This document shows, one piece after another, positions 48,945 to 58,259 of a stretch of 64,000 nt of DNA. The stretch spans positions 1 through 64,000 of the forward strand of contig JAKOPZ010000029.1 in assembly GCA_029778615.1 (NCBI GenBank), in the 5' to 3' direction. This DNA comes from Chloroflexota bacterium (GTDB lineage: Bacteria > Chloroflexota > Anaerolineae > UBA4142 > SHND01). Position 1 is the first letter of the stretch. The number at the start of each line of letters is the position of its first letter. Position numbers and translations under genes: made by a program. The notes beneath the pieces are model-generated. The model was not told the DNA's origin and made no database searches. It saw only the letters and a program-made list of their open reading frames with translations.

Positions 48945-50120
48945 CTACAGCAACGCGCGCCTCAAAATATCCAACGCGCGCACTGCCGTCCAATTTTGCG
49001 CCATCTCGCCCATGCCGCCAACGGGATAGCTGTAACTGCGCGTTTTCGCATCGGACGCAATCGCAATCGCCGTTTTGCCCGTGTCCGCTTTGTACATATC
49101 CTGCTCGCCCATCGTACTCACAACCGCAATCGCAATGTCCGCGCCGCTCGACGCACGCAACATGCCCGCAATCTGTTCCGCATTTTTTTCATTCACGTCA
49201 TCATCGTTCACACGAATCAAATTGTCGGTGACGTTCAACCCTTCAGGCGTCGAACGCAAGCGTTCGGCGATTTTTCCCAACGTATTCGATTCTGCAATGG
49301 CAACCGTTTTGTTCTGCGCGGTCAACATCCGCGCAATCACTTGCTCCACCGTTTCGTTCCCTTCACCGTAAATCCAATCGCCCAAACGTTCGCGCACGCG
49401 CGCTTCCATATCCGCAATCAATTTTTCCGCGTCTGCGCGCGTGTTTGCTTTTGCCGTAATGCGAACGTCCGTTTGTCCGGGATGCGCGGCGAGTCCGACA
49501 GTGGGATTGCTTTCCGTTTCCAAGTCCGCGATTTTTTCGTCAATCAAACTTTCGCCCACCGCGCACGTTCGCAATGTTTTCGAGAGGATGATGGCCTCAT
49601 CGCCCATTTTTTCGCGCAGCCATGGCAGCACGCGCGTTTCGGTGAGATGTTTCATTTCGCGCGGCACGCCGGGCAAAACAAAAATGGAATGTCCCTCATG
49701 TTCGACGATGAAACACGGCGCGGTGCCGACGGGATTTTCAACGGGCGTCGCACCATGCGGAATGTACGCCTGTCGCACATTGTTGTCGCTCATCGCGCGT
49801 CCCCATTTTGCAAAACGCACGCGAATTTGTTCGACAAGTTCGTGATTCAATTCAAGTGAAACCCCAACCGCTTGCGCGATTCCTTCGCGCGTCATGTCGT
49901 CCACCGTCGGTCCCAAACCGCCGGTGGTAATAATGACATCGGCGCGGCTCATTGCGATTTGAATTGTCGAAGCGATGCGTGATACATTGTCGCCAACGGT
50001 CGTCCGAAAATAAACGTCCACGCCTATCGCCGCGAGCTGCTGCGCGAGCCACGCCGCGTTGGTGTCAATGATTTCACCGAGTAATAATTCTGTGCCGATA
50101 GAGATGATTTCTGCGCGCAT
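48945..50120 (-). CDS. CinA-like protein with degenerate C-terminal domain
   Basis: 391 residues. The N-terminal MoCF/COG1058 domain is complete (ISIGTELLLGEIIDTNAAWLA, TTGGLGPTVDDMTREGIA, LPGVPREMKHL). The C-terminal half aligns with CinA/PncC deamidase but the usual AESCTGG active-site stretch reads AESNTLGKIAERL, so NMN deamidase activity is doubtful. Pyrophosphatase activity of the first domain on ADP-ribose/FAD-like compounds may remain. Repeat site 11 lies directly upstream. Confidence 0.88.
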   Translation of the reverse strand: MRAEIISIGTELLLGEIIDTNAAWLAQQLAAIGVDVYFRTTVGDNVSRIASTIQIAMSRADVIITTGGLGPTVDDMTREGIAQAVGVSLELNHELVEQIRVRFAKWGRAMSDNNVRQAYIPHGATPVENPVGTAPCFIVEHEGHSIFVLPGVPREMKHLTETRVLPWLREKMGDEAIILSKTLRTCAVGESLIDEKIADLETESNPTVGLAAHPGQTDVRITAKANTRADAEKLIADMEARVRERLGDWIYGEGNETVEQVIARMLTAQNKTVAIAESNTLGKIAERLRSTPEGLNVTDNLIRVNDDDVNEKNAEQIAGMLRASSGADIAIAVVSTMGEQDMYKADTGKTAIAIASDAKTRSYSYPVGGMGEMAQNWTAVRALDILRRALL

Positions 50121-50136
50121 GATGGATGAGGCGATA

Positions 50137-50211
50137 ACAGGGTGAACGGGTGACAGGGTGACAAATTATCTTGTCACCCTGTCACCCTGTCACCCTGTCA
50201 CCTTGTCATTT
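50137..50211. repeat. Octamer inverted repeat site 11 (CACCCTGT type)
   Basis: GGTGAACG GGTGACAG GGTGACAA faces TTGTCACC CTGTCACC CTGTCACC and further CTGTCACC units. On minus it supplies the TGA stop of the proline dehydrogenase. Confidence 0.85.
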
Positions 50212-51135
50212 GAACAAGTTGCTTAACAAAAACACCACATTCGCCGGACGTTCCGCGAGACGACGCATAAAGTATGGATACCACTGCGAACCGTAAGGGA
50301 CGTACACGCGCATCGTGTATCCTTCTTGCACGAGCTGCCGCTGCAAATCGGAACGAATGCCGTACAACATTTGAAATTCAAAGCGGTCGTATGGCACATT
50401 GTGTTCCTTGATGTACTGTTTCGCCCAATCAATAATTTTCGCGTCGTGCGTTGCCAACGCGAGATGCGCGCCCGTGTGGTTGCCGTTTGCGCCGAGAAAA
50501 ATTTCCGACAGTTTCAAATAATTTGCGTCGGTGTCTTTTTTCGCTGCAAACGAAATGTCGGGCGGTTCTTTGTACGCGCCTTTGCACAAACGCACCCGCG
50601 CGCCCATCGCGTACAATTCCTGCATGTCCGCTTCACTTCGAAACAGGTACGCTTGAATCACGATGCCGACGTTATCAAATTCTTCGCGCAGCGTTTTGAA
50701 AATGTTGAGCGTGATTTGCGTGCGCGCGGAATCTTCCATGTCAATACGCGTTTTCGTGCCGATGGCTTGCGCCTTGCCGACGATTTGGCGCATGTTGTCG
50801 AGACATAATTCGGGGTCAATGTCCAAACCCATGTGCGTCAATTTCACCGACACGTGCGACTGCAAATTGTGCTGCTGAATCGCGTCAAGCGCGACGAGAT
50901 AATCGTCTTTGGCGCGCCGCGCGTCGTCGGCGCTGACCACACTTTCGCCCAAATGGTCGAGCGTGGCGAGCAGACCTTCGCTGTTTAATTGTTTCACCGC
51001 GCGAATGGCATCGTCCAACGTTTCGCCCGCGACAAACCGACGCGTCGCTTTGCGCGAAAGCGGAAAGCCGACGACGAAATTGCGCGCGGCGGGGTTGGTG
51101 GAAAGGGCGAGAAAAGTATCACGGAGAATGGGCAT
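50206..51135 (-). CDS. Proline dehydrogenase
   Basis: 309 residues, the stand-alone TIM-barrel PRODH. FAD/substrate residues visible: KLTHMGLD, DMEDSART, IQAYLFRSEADM, VRLCKGAYKEP, LATHD, EFQMLYGIR, and the closing YFMRRLAERPANV signature with two Arg that bind proline carboxylate. Oxidises proline to pyrroline-5-carboxylate. A separate P5C dehydrogenase is not in the window. Confidence 0.95.
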   Translation of the reverse strand: MPILRDTFLALSTNPAARNFVVGFPLSRKATRRFVAGETLDDAIRAVKQLNSEGLLATLDHLGESVVSADDARRAKDDYLVALDAIQQHNLQSHVSVKLTHMGLDIDPELCLDNMRQIVGKAQAIGTKTRIDMEDSARTQITLNIFKTLREEFDNVGIVIQAYLFRSEADMQELYAMGARVRLCKGAYKEPPDISFAAKKDTDANYLKLSEIFLGANGNHTGAHLALATHDAKIIDWAKQYIKEHNVPYDRFEFQMLYGIRSDLQRQLVQEGYTMRVYVPYGSQWYPYFMRRLAERPANVVFLLSNLFK

Positions 51136-51137
51136 GA

Positions 51138-51203
51138 GATAGTAGCAGGTAACAGGTAGTAGGGAACAGGAATATCCTTGCTACCTACTACCTGCTACCT
51201 CAC
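51138..51203. repeat. Heptamer inverted repeat site 12 (GGTAGCA type)
   Basis: AGTAGCA GGTAACA GGTAGTA faces CTTGCTA CCTACTA CCTGCTA. It fills the gap between the FAD oxidase and the proline dehydrogenase, overlapping the stop of the first. Confidence 0.85.
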
Positions 51204-52372
51204 ACAACATTCTGTTCCATTATCGCGCGTCCTTCGCGGAAGCGTTCCAAGTCCAACATCGAAACATCAATCGTTTTTGACGCGTCATCCAAAATCATTT
51301 CGCTCATCACCTTGCCCGCGCCCGGAGAATGTTGAAAGCCGTGCCCTGAAAAGCCCGCGCAAATAAAAAAACCTTGCACATCGCGCGACTCGCCGAGAAT
51401 CGGATGCGCGTCGGGGGTCGCTTCGTACAAACCCGCGAGTTGTCTGACGATGCGCGCGTTTTCCAAAAGCGGCAAACGATACAACGCGCGTTCCAATGTT
51501 TCGAGATGAAATGCTTGGTCAATGGCGTAAGGATTCGGAGAATCCAATTCGCTCGGCGTTTCGTGATGATTCGACATGCCCACAATCAAACCCGTCGCTT
51601 CGGGATGAAAATACAGCGAGGTGGCGAATTCGATGACGAACGGATGATGGCGCGGAATTTCAGGAATTTCGTCCGTGTTGAAAAATTGGCGGCGGAGCGG
51701 AACAATCGGGATGTCGAGTCCGACGAACGCGCCAATTTTCGCTGCCCACGGTCCCGCGCAATTTACCACCAAGCGTGTGGCAATGTCGCCGCGATTTGTT
51801 TTCACGCGCGCGACGCGTCCATTCTCGGTTTCGATGCCGACAACGTTCGTTTCGGTTTCGATTTGCGCGCCGCGTTTTCTTGCTTCACTCGCAAATGTTT
51901 GCGTGATGGTGTACGGGTCAGCAGTGCCGTCGCGCGGACAAATGCTGCCGCCGAGTACGCCTTCGAGATTCACATGCGGGGCGAGTTGCACGATTTCGTC
52001 AACGTTGAGGAACCGAACATCATACACGCCGAGCGATTGTTGGAGCGCGATATTTTTTTTAAACAATTCGATTTCGTCGGGCGTGGTGAGGAGAAATAAA
52101 TAGCCGAGCGGATGATAATCGGCGGACACGCCAAAAATTTCCGGAAAGCGTTGAATGATGTCGAGCGAATAGTTGGAGAGTTGAATGTTGACGGGAGTGG
52201 AGAATTGATAGCGCACGCCGCCCGCGTTGCGTCCCGTCGAACCCATCGCTAAAAATTTTTCGCGTTCGAGTAAAACGATGTTTCGTGCATTGCGTTCGGC
52301 GAGATGATACGCGATGCTCGCGCCCATACATCCGCCGCCAATAATTACAATGTCCGCCGTCGTTGGCAACAT
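51200..52372 (-). CDS. FAD-dependent amine/amino acid oxidoreductase (DAO family)
   Basis: 390 residues from ATG 52372 (AAGGAA upstream). Dinucleotide motif IIGGGCMGASIAYHLAE, FAD-contact RNAGGVRYQFST, then the DAO barrel and the closing CAGFSGHGFQHSPGAGKVMSEMI. It resembles sarcosine-oxidase beta/hydroxyproline-type dehydrogenases. Its place upstream of proline dehydrogenase suggests imino-acid or amino-acid catabolism. Confidence 0.92.
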   Translation of the reverse strand: MLPTTADIVIIGGGCMGASIAYHLAERNARNIVLLEREKFLAMGSTGRNAGGVRYQFSTPVNIQLSNYSLDIIQRFPEIFGVSADYHPLGYLFLLTTPDEIELFKKNIALQQSLGVYDVRFLNVDEIVQLAPHVNLEGVLGGSICPRDGTADPYTITQTFASEARKRGAQIETETNVVGIETENGRVARVKTNRGDIATRLVVNCAGPWAAKIGAFVGLDIPIVPLRRQFFNTDEIPEIPRHHPFVIEFATSLYFHPEATGLIVGMSNHHETPSELDSPNPYAIDQAFHLETLERALYRLPLLENARIVRQLAGLYEATPDAHPILGESRDVQGFFICAGFSGHGFQHSPGAGKVMSEMILDDASKTIDVSMLDLERFREGRAIMEQNVV

Positions 52373-52519
52373 GTGCGATTTCCTTGAGCAGTTTGAAAAG
52401 CGAACGGAATTGTACTCGTAAACGCGCACGCGCGCAAAGCGTTTCGCTCCGTAGGGTGCAATTCACTTTTGAGGCGTGTTTCACAAGCAATGTCCCCAAC
52501 GTGTTTGGGCGAAATCGCG

Positions 52520-52580
52520 GCAACGGCGTAACGTCCGCAGGGACGTTTCGCGCACGGGTTGGCGCGAATTCTATTCGCCC
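52520..52580. repeat. Family D dispersed repeat, copy D1
   Basis: A 61-bp core (minus orientation) matching copy D2 at 53 of 61 positions by my count, with an internal AACGTCC...GGACGTT hairpin and a flanking GAATAGAATTC palindrome. It lies in the 230-base gap between the phosphoesterase and the FAD oxidase; nothing else is seen there. Confidence 0.85.
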
Positions 52581-52602
52581 GCACGGAAAATAAAGAGCGA
52601 AC

Positions 52603-54213
52603 TCATTCGAGCTCGCCCTGTGTTGAATCCATCGCCGCGTCTTGCGACTCGACACCTTCGTACTGAAACGTCAAGTCCAAACGCTCTTTCATAAATTTCC
52701 ATGCCTGCCCAATATTTTTCAAACGCACCACCTGATATTCATTCTCCAACAGCAGCACCAACTGGCGCACTTTGGCGGTGAGCTGCTGTTGGTCGTCAAT
52801 GCGATTCGTCGAGGTGATGCCTGTCACAATGGCGAGCAGTCCTTTTTGAAAATCATTCAGTGGTTCGTCTTCGGGACGCGGCATTCGTTGAAACGGACGC
52901 GGCGTAATCACGGGGTCGTCGTCGCGCGGGGTGTCGAGCGTCAACACCTCACTCAAATCGGTTGCCGCCTTGTCGCGTTCGGTGAGCGGCGGCAGGTTCC
53001 AACGGTTGCACACTGTTTTGATAATCGAAGTGTGGTCAAAGACGGTGTGCACAATTTTGCCGGGCTCGATGTACGGCGACATGAGCACCACCGGCAAGCG
53101 CACGCCGAGACGGTCAAATTGGAAATCGTACTGTCCCGGCGGACGACTCGCTTCAGGCGGCACGGCGGCGGGCGGCGCGATATGGTCAAAACAACCGCCG
53201 TGTTCGTCGTACGTGAGAATAAACAGTGTGCGCTCCCAATTTTTTCCATGACGCAGTGCGTCATACACGTCAAACAACAACTGCTCGCCCGCGAGCTCGG
53301 CGTGCGTGAACAAAAAATCGTCTACAGGCGGATGCTGGTCATTGTGATTGACGACGAGACGCGGCTCGATGAACGAATAGCTGGGCAGCGTTCCTTCCCG
53401 CGCGTCCTTGAAAAATTCGTCCATGTGAAAAAAGCGCGTGCGGCGGTACGGGCGCAGCGCGGGTTGTAACAGCCACGTCACCGAAATCAAATTCAATTCG
53501 TCATAATACACTTTCCATGTTACATCGGGACGCCGCGCCTCTTCGATGCGATTGAAAAGGGTTGGCGCGTGATGAAACAACCAATTGACGTACGGCGCGT
53601 TGACGACGAGTCCGTTCGAGGTGGCGGAATGGACAAATGAGCGATTGCAAAACGTTTGGCTCGGCACCGACGCGTGATAATGGTCGCACACCGCGTAATG
53701 ATGCGCGAGCGCGCTAATGACGGGCATGTCCTGCGGCGTGAAACATTCCATAATCACCTTGTACTCGTCATATACGGGCTCGCGTTTGCGCCACGTGGGA
53801 AACGTGTTGATAAAGTCGGTGACGAAACCATTCATCGGCGCAACTTGCGGCAGCGGCGACGGCAAATTGTACGGTTTGCGATTGAACGGTTCGTGCCGAT
53901 TTGCGTCAGGCAACACGGTACCAAACAGCTGCGTGTTGACATGAAAATATTCTTCGCCGGGGTCGGGGTTGGGATTGGTAATGCGGGTGGCTTTGCCGAC
54001 GGGCACACTGCCGCGCTGAGCGTCACGCGCGTACGGCGGAATCGGGTTCGATAAATTTTTTCCGCTCACGCCTTCAAAGGTTTGCCCGCGCGGCGGTTTA
54101 TCGAACGGCGGCGGATTGGCGGGGTCATACAGCCAACCCAACATGTTGTCAAACGAACGATTTTCGAGCATCAAAACGACAATGTGGTCAATTTTGTCGA
54201 GGTTCCAAGACAT
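52603..54213 (-). CDS. Phosphoesterase / phospholipase C family protein
   Basis: 536 residues of the phosphoesterase (Pfam PF04185-like) alkaline-phosphatase fold: DHIVVLMLENRSFDNMLG at the start with the nucleophile-region Thr/Asn, HHYAVCDHYHASVPSQTFCNR, and the metal site FILTYDEHGGCFDHI. Bacterial members include phospholipase C and acid phosphatases. No signal peptide or Tat motif is seen at the N-terminus (MSWNLDKIDH), unlike secreted members, so a cytoplasmic location or a non-standard export is implied. GGGAG stands before the ATG. Confidence 0.9.
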   Translation of the reverse strand: MSWNLDKIDHIVVLMLENRSFDNMLGWLYDPANPPPFDKPPRGQTFEGVSGKNLSNPIPPYARDAQRGSVPVGKATRITNPNPDPGEEYFHVNTQLFGTVLPDANRHEPFNRKPYNLPSPLPQVAPMNGFVTDFINTFPTWRKREPVYDEYKVIMECFTPQDMPVISALAHHYAVCDHYHASVPSQTFCNRSFVHSATSNGLVVNAPYVNWLFHHAPTLFNRIEEARRPDVTWKVYYDELNLISVTWLLQPALRPYRRTRFFHMDEFFKDAREGTLPSYSFIEPRLVVNHNDQHPPVDDFLFTHAELAGEQLLFDVYDALRHGKNWERTLFILTYDEHGGCFDHIAPPAAVPPEASRPPGQYDFQFDRLGVRLPVVLMSPYIEPGKIVHTVFDHTSIIKTVCNRWNLPPLTERDKAATDLSEVLTLDTPRDDDPVITPRPFQRMPRPEDEPLNDFQKGLLAIVTGITSTNRIDDQQQLTAKVRQLVLLLENEYQVVRLKNIGQAWKFMKERLDLTFQYEGVESQDAAMDSTQGELE

Positions 54214-54243
54214 GAACTCTCCCTCATGCTTTAGCGCAAACTG

Positions 54244-54286
54244 AAATGGGCGCGCTCGATTTTACATCGGGCGCGCCCATTCATTT
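54244..54286 (-). terminator. Hairpin after the ABC sugar operon
   Basis: AAATGGGCGCGC / GCGCGCCCATT stem with weak T content on minus (TTTCAGTTT). Confidence 0.6.
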
Positions 54287-54293
54287 CCGCTTG

Positions 54294-55871
54294 CTATTTT
54301 CCAAATTCGCTCAACGCTTTGTTGACGCGCTCGACGCCTTCTTTGGCAGCGGCGGCGGGGTCGGTGGCAGTAAAGTCTGCGCCGGATTTTCCGGTAAAGA
54401 CCGCCGTCATCATGTTGGCGACAATGTTGCGAACGCTTTGCCACGCAGCGGCAGTCGGTTCCCGTTTGCCGTCGGGCAAGAACGTGACGGCGAGTTTGTA
54501 CTTGTCAATCACGCCCGCGAACGCTTTGTTCGTGACGGAAGAGGGGTCCATCGCGCCCACCGCTGTTGCGGCGGAACGATTCGCCGGAAAGTACGTGGTC
54601 ACTTGCGCCCACTCTTCTTCCACTTCTTTGCTCAACAAAAATTTGAGGAACAGCCACGCGCCTTTTTGTTTTTCGGGCGTGGATTGTACCAGTCCGATGC
54701 TCGGTCCAAACAGGTCCACATAATTTTTACCGTTCGCGTCGCGCGGCAGCGGCGCAATGCTCCACGCGAACGGTTTGGTGCTGCCCTGCACGGCTGTTTG
54801 ATAAAACGGCAGACCCGCCGTCGAACCAACCGTGAACGCCACTTTGCCGTTGCCGAAATCGGTCTGGTCGCCGAACGCGGCAGCGGGAATGTACGACCAT
54901 TGCTTGTCCGCGAGTTTCTTGAGCCATTCGAGCGTGGCGACACCGGCAGCTTCGTCGAACACAGCTTTGGTCTCGTCCGCGCTCGCGTACGCACCCCCGC
55001 GATTCCAATCCAGATTCGCAAAGGTAGATGCGCCCGGCACCAACGCGTAACAGTACGTGTCCGGCGGTTTGCTTACCGCTTCGCATACTTTATCAAATTC
55101 GTCGAACGTGGCAGGCGGCTTGTCGAACCCTGCCGCTTTGAGCATGTCCACGTTATAGTACATTACTTGAATCGAGCGTCCGTTCGAGATACCGATAGTT
55201 CGATTGTCGAAGGTATCAAAGTACAACGCGGGGTCAATCTGCGCCGCGAGGTCGCCCAAACCATCGGTCGGGTCCTTGATGTAATCATCGAGCGGAACCA
55301 TCACGCCCGCCGCGTCATAGGTCCCCAAATCGCCGGGGTTTCCCAAAATCATATCGGGCAAGCTGTTTGCCGTAATCGCCGCGTTCATTTTTTGCAGCGT
55401 CTCGGCATAATTGCCTTGCAGAATCGGCTGCACGTAATATTGCGGATTCGCCGCGTTGAATTGGTCCGCCAATTTTTGTAATTCGGCGACTTGGCTTGCG
55501 CCCGTGAGCGCGTGCCAGAATTGAATTTGGACGGCGCCGGGTGCGGCAGTCACTTGCGGCGGCGGCGGGGTCGGCGTCGGACGCGGCGTGTTGGTCGCGC
55601 CTGCGGGCGGAGCCGTCGTTGGCGCAACCGTCGGCGCGGTCGTCGGCGCTTCGGTATTGGCAGGCGCGCTCGTCGGTGGCACGGTGGTGGGCTGCGGCGC
55701 GCTTGTCGGCGGTACGGCTGTCGGTTGGGGCGCAGTGGTCGGCGGCGCCGCAGTGGGCTGTGGTGCGCTCGTCGGCGGCGCGGCAGTCGGTTGCGCTGCC
55801 GGCGCACACGCCATCACGCCGACCAATGCACCAACACATAGAACAAGCAAGAACGTACGAATCGTTTTCAT
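54294..55871 (-). CDS. ABC transporter substrate-binding lipoprotein (sugar type)
   Basis: 525 residues. Lipobox GVMAC (Cys22). A long linker of repeated QPTAAPPTSAP/APTTAP units (23-110) precedes a family 1 solute-binding protein (VQIQFWHALTGASQ, LPDMILGNPGDL, MYYNVDMLKAAGFDKPP). The UgpB/MalE-like fold binds an oligosaccharide or glycerol-3-phosphate-like ligand at the cell surface. Third gene of the permease-permease-SBP operon; the ATPase (MsmX/UgpC type) is not in the window and may be shared. Confidence 0.93.
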   Translation of the reverse strand: MKTIRTFLLVLCVGALVGVMACAPAAQPTAAPPTSAPQPTAAPPTTAPQPTAVPPTSAPQPTTVPPTSAPANTEAPTTAPTVAPTTAPPAGATNTPRPTPTPPPPQVTAAPGAVQIQFWHALTGASQVAELQKLADQFNAANPQYYVQPILQGNYAETLQKMNAAITANSLPDMILGNPGDLGTYDAAGVMVPLDDYIKDPTDGLGDLAAQIDPALYFDTFDNRTIGISNGRSIQVMYYNVDMLKAAGFDKPPATFDEFDKVCEAVSKPPDTYCYALVPGASTFANLDWNRGGAYASADETKAVFDEAAGVATLEWLKKLADKQWSYIPAAAFGDQTDFGNGKVAFTVGSTAGLPFYQTAVQGSTKPFAWSIAPLPRDANGKNYVDLFGPSIGLVQSTPEKQKGAWLFLKFLLSKEVEEEWAQVTTYFPANRSAATAVGAMDPSSVTNKAFAGVIDKYKLAVTFLPDGKREPTAAAWQSVRNIVANMMTAVFTGKSGADFTATDPAAAAKEGVERVNKALSEFGK

Positions 55872-55934
55872 CTTCTCCTCCTGTCGAGATGAAACAACCG
55901 GTGAAGCGGATTTTTGAAAACTCGAACCAAACTC

Positions 55935-56882
55935 TTAACCACGAATTCCGGCGGAAGAAATTCCTTCCACGAACCAACGCTGTAAAATCAAATACAAAAT
56001 CATAATCGGCAGTACGGTGAGCGTCGCGCCCGCCATCAAGAGCTGCACCTGCGTTCCCGCTTCGCCAATGAATTGTGCCAAGCCCACTTGAATCGGGCGC
56101 ATCTGCGGCGCGTTCGTTACGAGCAGGGGCCACATCAACGCGTTCCACGTGCCAAGAAACGTAAGCAGCGCGCTCGTAACCAATGCCGGTTTCGATAAGG
56201 GCAGCACGACGCTCCATAAAAATTGCGAATGCGTCGCGCCGTCGAGCAGCGCGGCGTCAAACAACTCGTTCGGAATCCCGCGAAAAAATTGGCGAAACAA
56301 AAAGATGCTGAACACGGATGCGGTGAACGGGACAATCAACGCATAGTACGTGTTGATCCAATTATGCAGCCCTTCCTTTGACAAACCAAATGTGGTGGCA
56401 AGCCACGACTCGGGCGTAGAGAACCACGTCATAAATACGAAATTGGGCACGAGGGTGAGCTCGAACGGAATCATCAGCGTCATCAACAAAATGCCAAATA
56501 ACAGATTCCGTCCCGGAAAATTCAAGCGCGCAAACGCATACCCCGCGAGCACACTCGTCGTCAGCACGCCCAAGACGACAAACAAGCCCACAAAAACCGT
56601 GTTGAAAAAGTAACGCAGTAACAAACATTGATTCAAGATGGCGAGCGGGTTCGCCGCGTCGAATTGGCAGGGCACCGAACCATTCATTACGGTCACCGCG
56701 TCGAGATAATTGGACCAAAGCCATTCGCGCGGAATAAAGCCCGCCGTCGTCGCTTCGTTGTACGATTTGACCGAACCCAGCAGCATCCATACGAACGGAA
56801 AGAGCACCAGCGCCGCGCCCGCAGCGAGAACGGCGTGAATGAGCAGTGTGCCAATTTGTTTGCGTAAACGATCGCGGTTCAT
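55935..56882 (-). CDS. ABC sugar transporter permease (MalG/UgpE type)
   Basis: 315 residues, six helices. The EAA loop reads NELFDAALLDGATHSQFLWSV followed by VLPLSKPAL, which contacts the ATPase. Extra periplasmic loop around 55-75 (NGSVPCQFDAANP). It lies between the partner permease (12 bases upstream) and the binding protein. Confidence 0.94.
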   Translation of the reverse strand: MNRDRLRKQIGTLLIHAVLAAGAALVLFPFVWMLLGSVKSYNEATTAGFIPREWLWSNYLDAVTVMNGSVPCQFDAANPLAILNQCLLLRYFFNTVFVGLFVVLGVLTTSVLAGYAFARLNFPGRNLLFGILLMTLMIPFELTLVPNFVFMTWFSTPESWLATTFGLSKEGLHNWINTYYALIVPFTASVFSIFLFRQFFRGIPNELFDAALLDGATHSQFLWSVVLPLSKPALVTSALLTFLGTWNALMWPLLVTNAPQMRPIQVGLAQFIGEAGTQVQLLMAGATLTVLPIMILYLILQRWFVEGISSAGIRG

Positions 56883-56894
56883 TTTTGAAAAAGG

Positions 56895-57917
56895 TCAGCC
56901 GTTTTCACTGCGCCTGCCGAGAAAACGAAACTGGACGAGTGTCAGCCCCAATATCATTAACGATAGTAACACCGCAATCGCACTGGCATACCCCGCGCGG
57001 TTTTGTTCATACAATGCCTGAAACATGAAAATAGATAATGTGCGCGTGGTGCCGAGCGGTCCGCCGAGCTGCTGCGCGGCAGAACGATTCATCGCGTAAA
57101 TATGATTGAATGCTTGGAGTGAAAAAATGAGCGAGACGACCAAAATAAAAAACGTCGTCGGCGCGAGCAGAGGAATGGTGATGTAACGAAACAATTGCCA
57201 GCCCGTCGCGCCGTCAATGCGCGCGGCTTCGTACAATTCGCTGTTGATATTGCCGAGCCCCGCCAGAAAAATGACGACATCGAAACCGAGCACCTGCCAT
57301 ACGGCAAAAATCATAATGCCCACGAGCGCGAGACTGGGACCCTCCGCCCAGCTCGGCACGCTCACTTGCAGCCCGTCGCCAATCAATTTGAAAACGCCCG
57401 TCGGTTCAATCAACCATTGTTGCGCGGGAATGCCAAACAGCGCGAGAGCGTGATTCGCCAAGCCGTTGCGCGGGTCAAACACCCACGCCCACACAATCGC
57501 CGATGCGACGGTGGAAATAATGTACGGCATGAAATAGATGGTGCGATAAATGCCGCGCCCGCGAATTTTTTGAAACAACAAATACGCGATGCCCAAACCA
57601 AGCACCATCGTCATCGGCACCGTGCCGAGCGTGTAAAACAATGTCGTTTGCAGCGCGCTCCAAAATTCGGGCGCGTTCAACGCGCGGATGTAATTGTCGA
57701 GACCGGTGAATTGAAAGCGCCGCACCGCGCCGGACTGCAAACTAATCCAAATGGCGTAACCAACGGGGAGGATATGAAAAACGCCGATAACCAAAAATGC
57801 GGGGAGGATGTAGAGATAGGCGAACCATTGGACGCGCGGGCGTTTCGTCGCAGTGGGGGCAGCGCCAGCCGCTTGCTGGGGCAAGGAAGCGGAATGCGAT
57901 TCATCTTGTGTCGTCAA
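56895..57917 (-). CDS. ABC sugar transporter permease (MalF/UgpA type)
   Basis: 340 residues using TTG 57917, chosen because GGAGG is 6 bases upstream; an in-frame ATG at 57986 is possible but has no such site. N-terminal polar tail (about 1-30), six helices, EAA loop NSELYEAARIDGATGWQLFRYITIPLL. First gene of the operon, served by the promoter at 58033-58061. Confidence 0.9.
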   Translation of the reverse strand: MTTQDESHSASLPQQAAGAAPTATKRPRVQWFAYLYILPAFLVIGVFHILPVGYAIWISLQSGAVRRFQFTGLDNYIRALNAPEFWSALQTTLFYTLGTVPMTMVLGLGIAYLLFQKIRGRGIYRTIYFMPYIISTVASAIVWAWVFDPRNGLANHALALFGIPAQQWLIEPTGVFKLIGDGLQVSVPSWAEGPSLALVGIMIFAVWQVLGFDVVIFLAGLGNINSELYEAARIDGATGWQLFRYITIPLLAPTTFFILVVSLIFSLQAFNHIYAMNRSAAQQLGGPLGTTRTLSIFMFQALYEQNRAGYASAIAVLLSLMILGLTLVQFRFLGRRSENG

Positions 57918-58032
57918 GCCATGCCTCCAAGTCGCGCGGTTCCGGCGCGCAATGCGTTCTATGCGGAGAACAAGATACGAGGGCAAACTTTAGAGCGGCG
58001 CGATGCAAAAGTGGAAAAGATTTGCCGCAAAT

Positions 58033-58061
58033 AATCTACACTCTCGCCAACCTGCTGTCAA
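58033..58061 (-). promoter_or_regulatory. Promoter of the ABC sugar operon
   Basis: On minus TTGACA (58061-58056), 17-bp spacer, TAGATT (58038-58033). Confidence 0.75.
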
Positions 58062-58210
58062 GGCGCGCGTTTGCGGACGATTTGAAATCGCAGCAACCCC
58101 AAGCCAAGTCAACCTGCGTTGACTGGCGCGTTTCGTTTCGACGCGGTCCAATTTGCCACGCGCTGCTGCGAACCATGTTTGCAACGAATTACCATTCGCC
58201 CGCTGCAGTT
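58062..58210. other. Non-coding stretch, possible remote copy of family D
   Basis: Contains GCGGGCGAATGG on minus and several short palindromes such as TCAACCTGCGTTGA, but only loose similarity to D1/D2. With the promoter and terminator nearby this accounts for the gap 57918-58259; no ORF is supported. Confidence 0.35.
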
Positions 58211-58219
58211 TTGTACATA

Positions 58220-58250
58220 AAAAAATCGCGCTGCCCACCGCGCGCGATTC
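58220..58250 (-). terminator. Terminator of the HEAT-repeat gene
   Basis: On minus AATCGCGC ... GCGCGATT followed by seven T. Confidence 0.85.
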
Positions 58251-58259
58251 CACTTCCCC

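Noticed and set aside
50137-50211. CRISPR-like array
   Set aside because: Units are 7-8 bp without unique spacers and form inverted arms; no cas genes are present.
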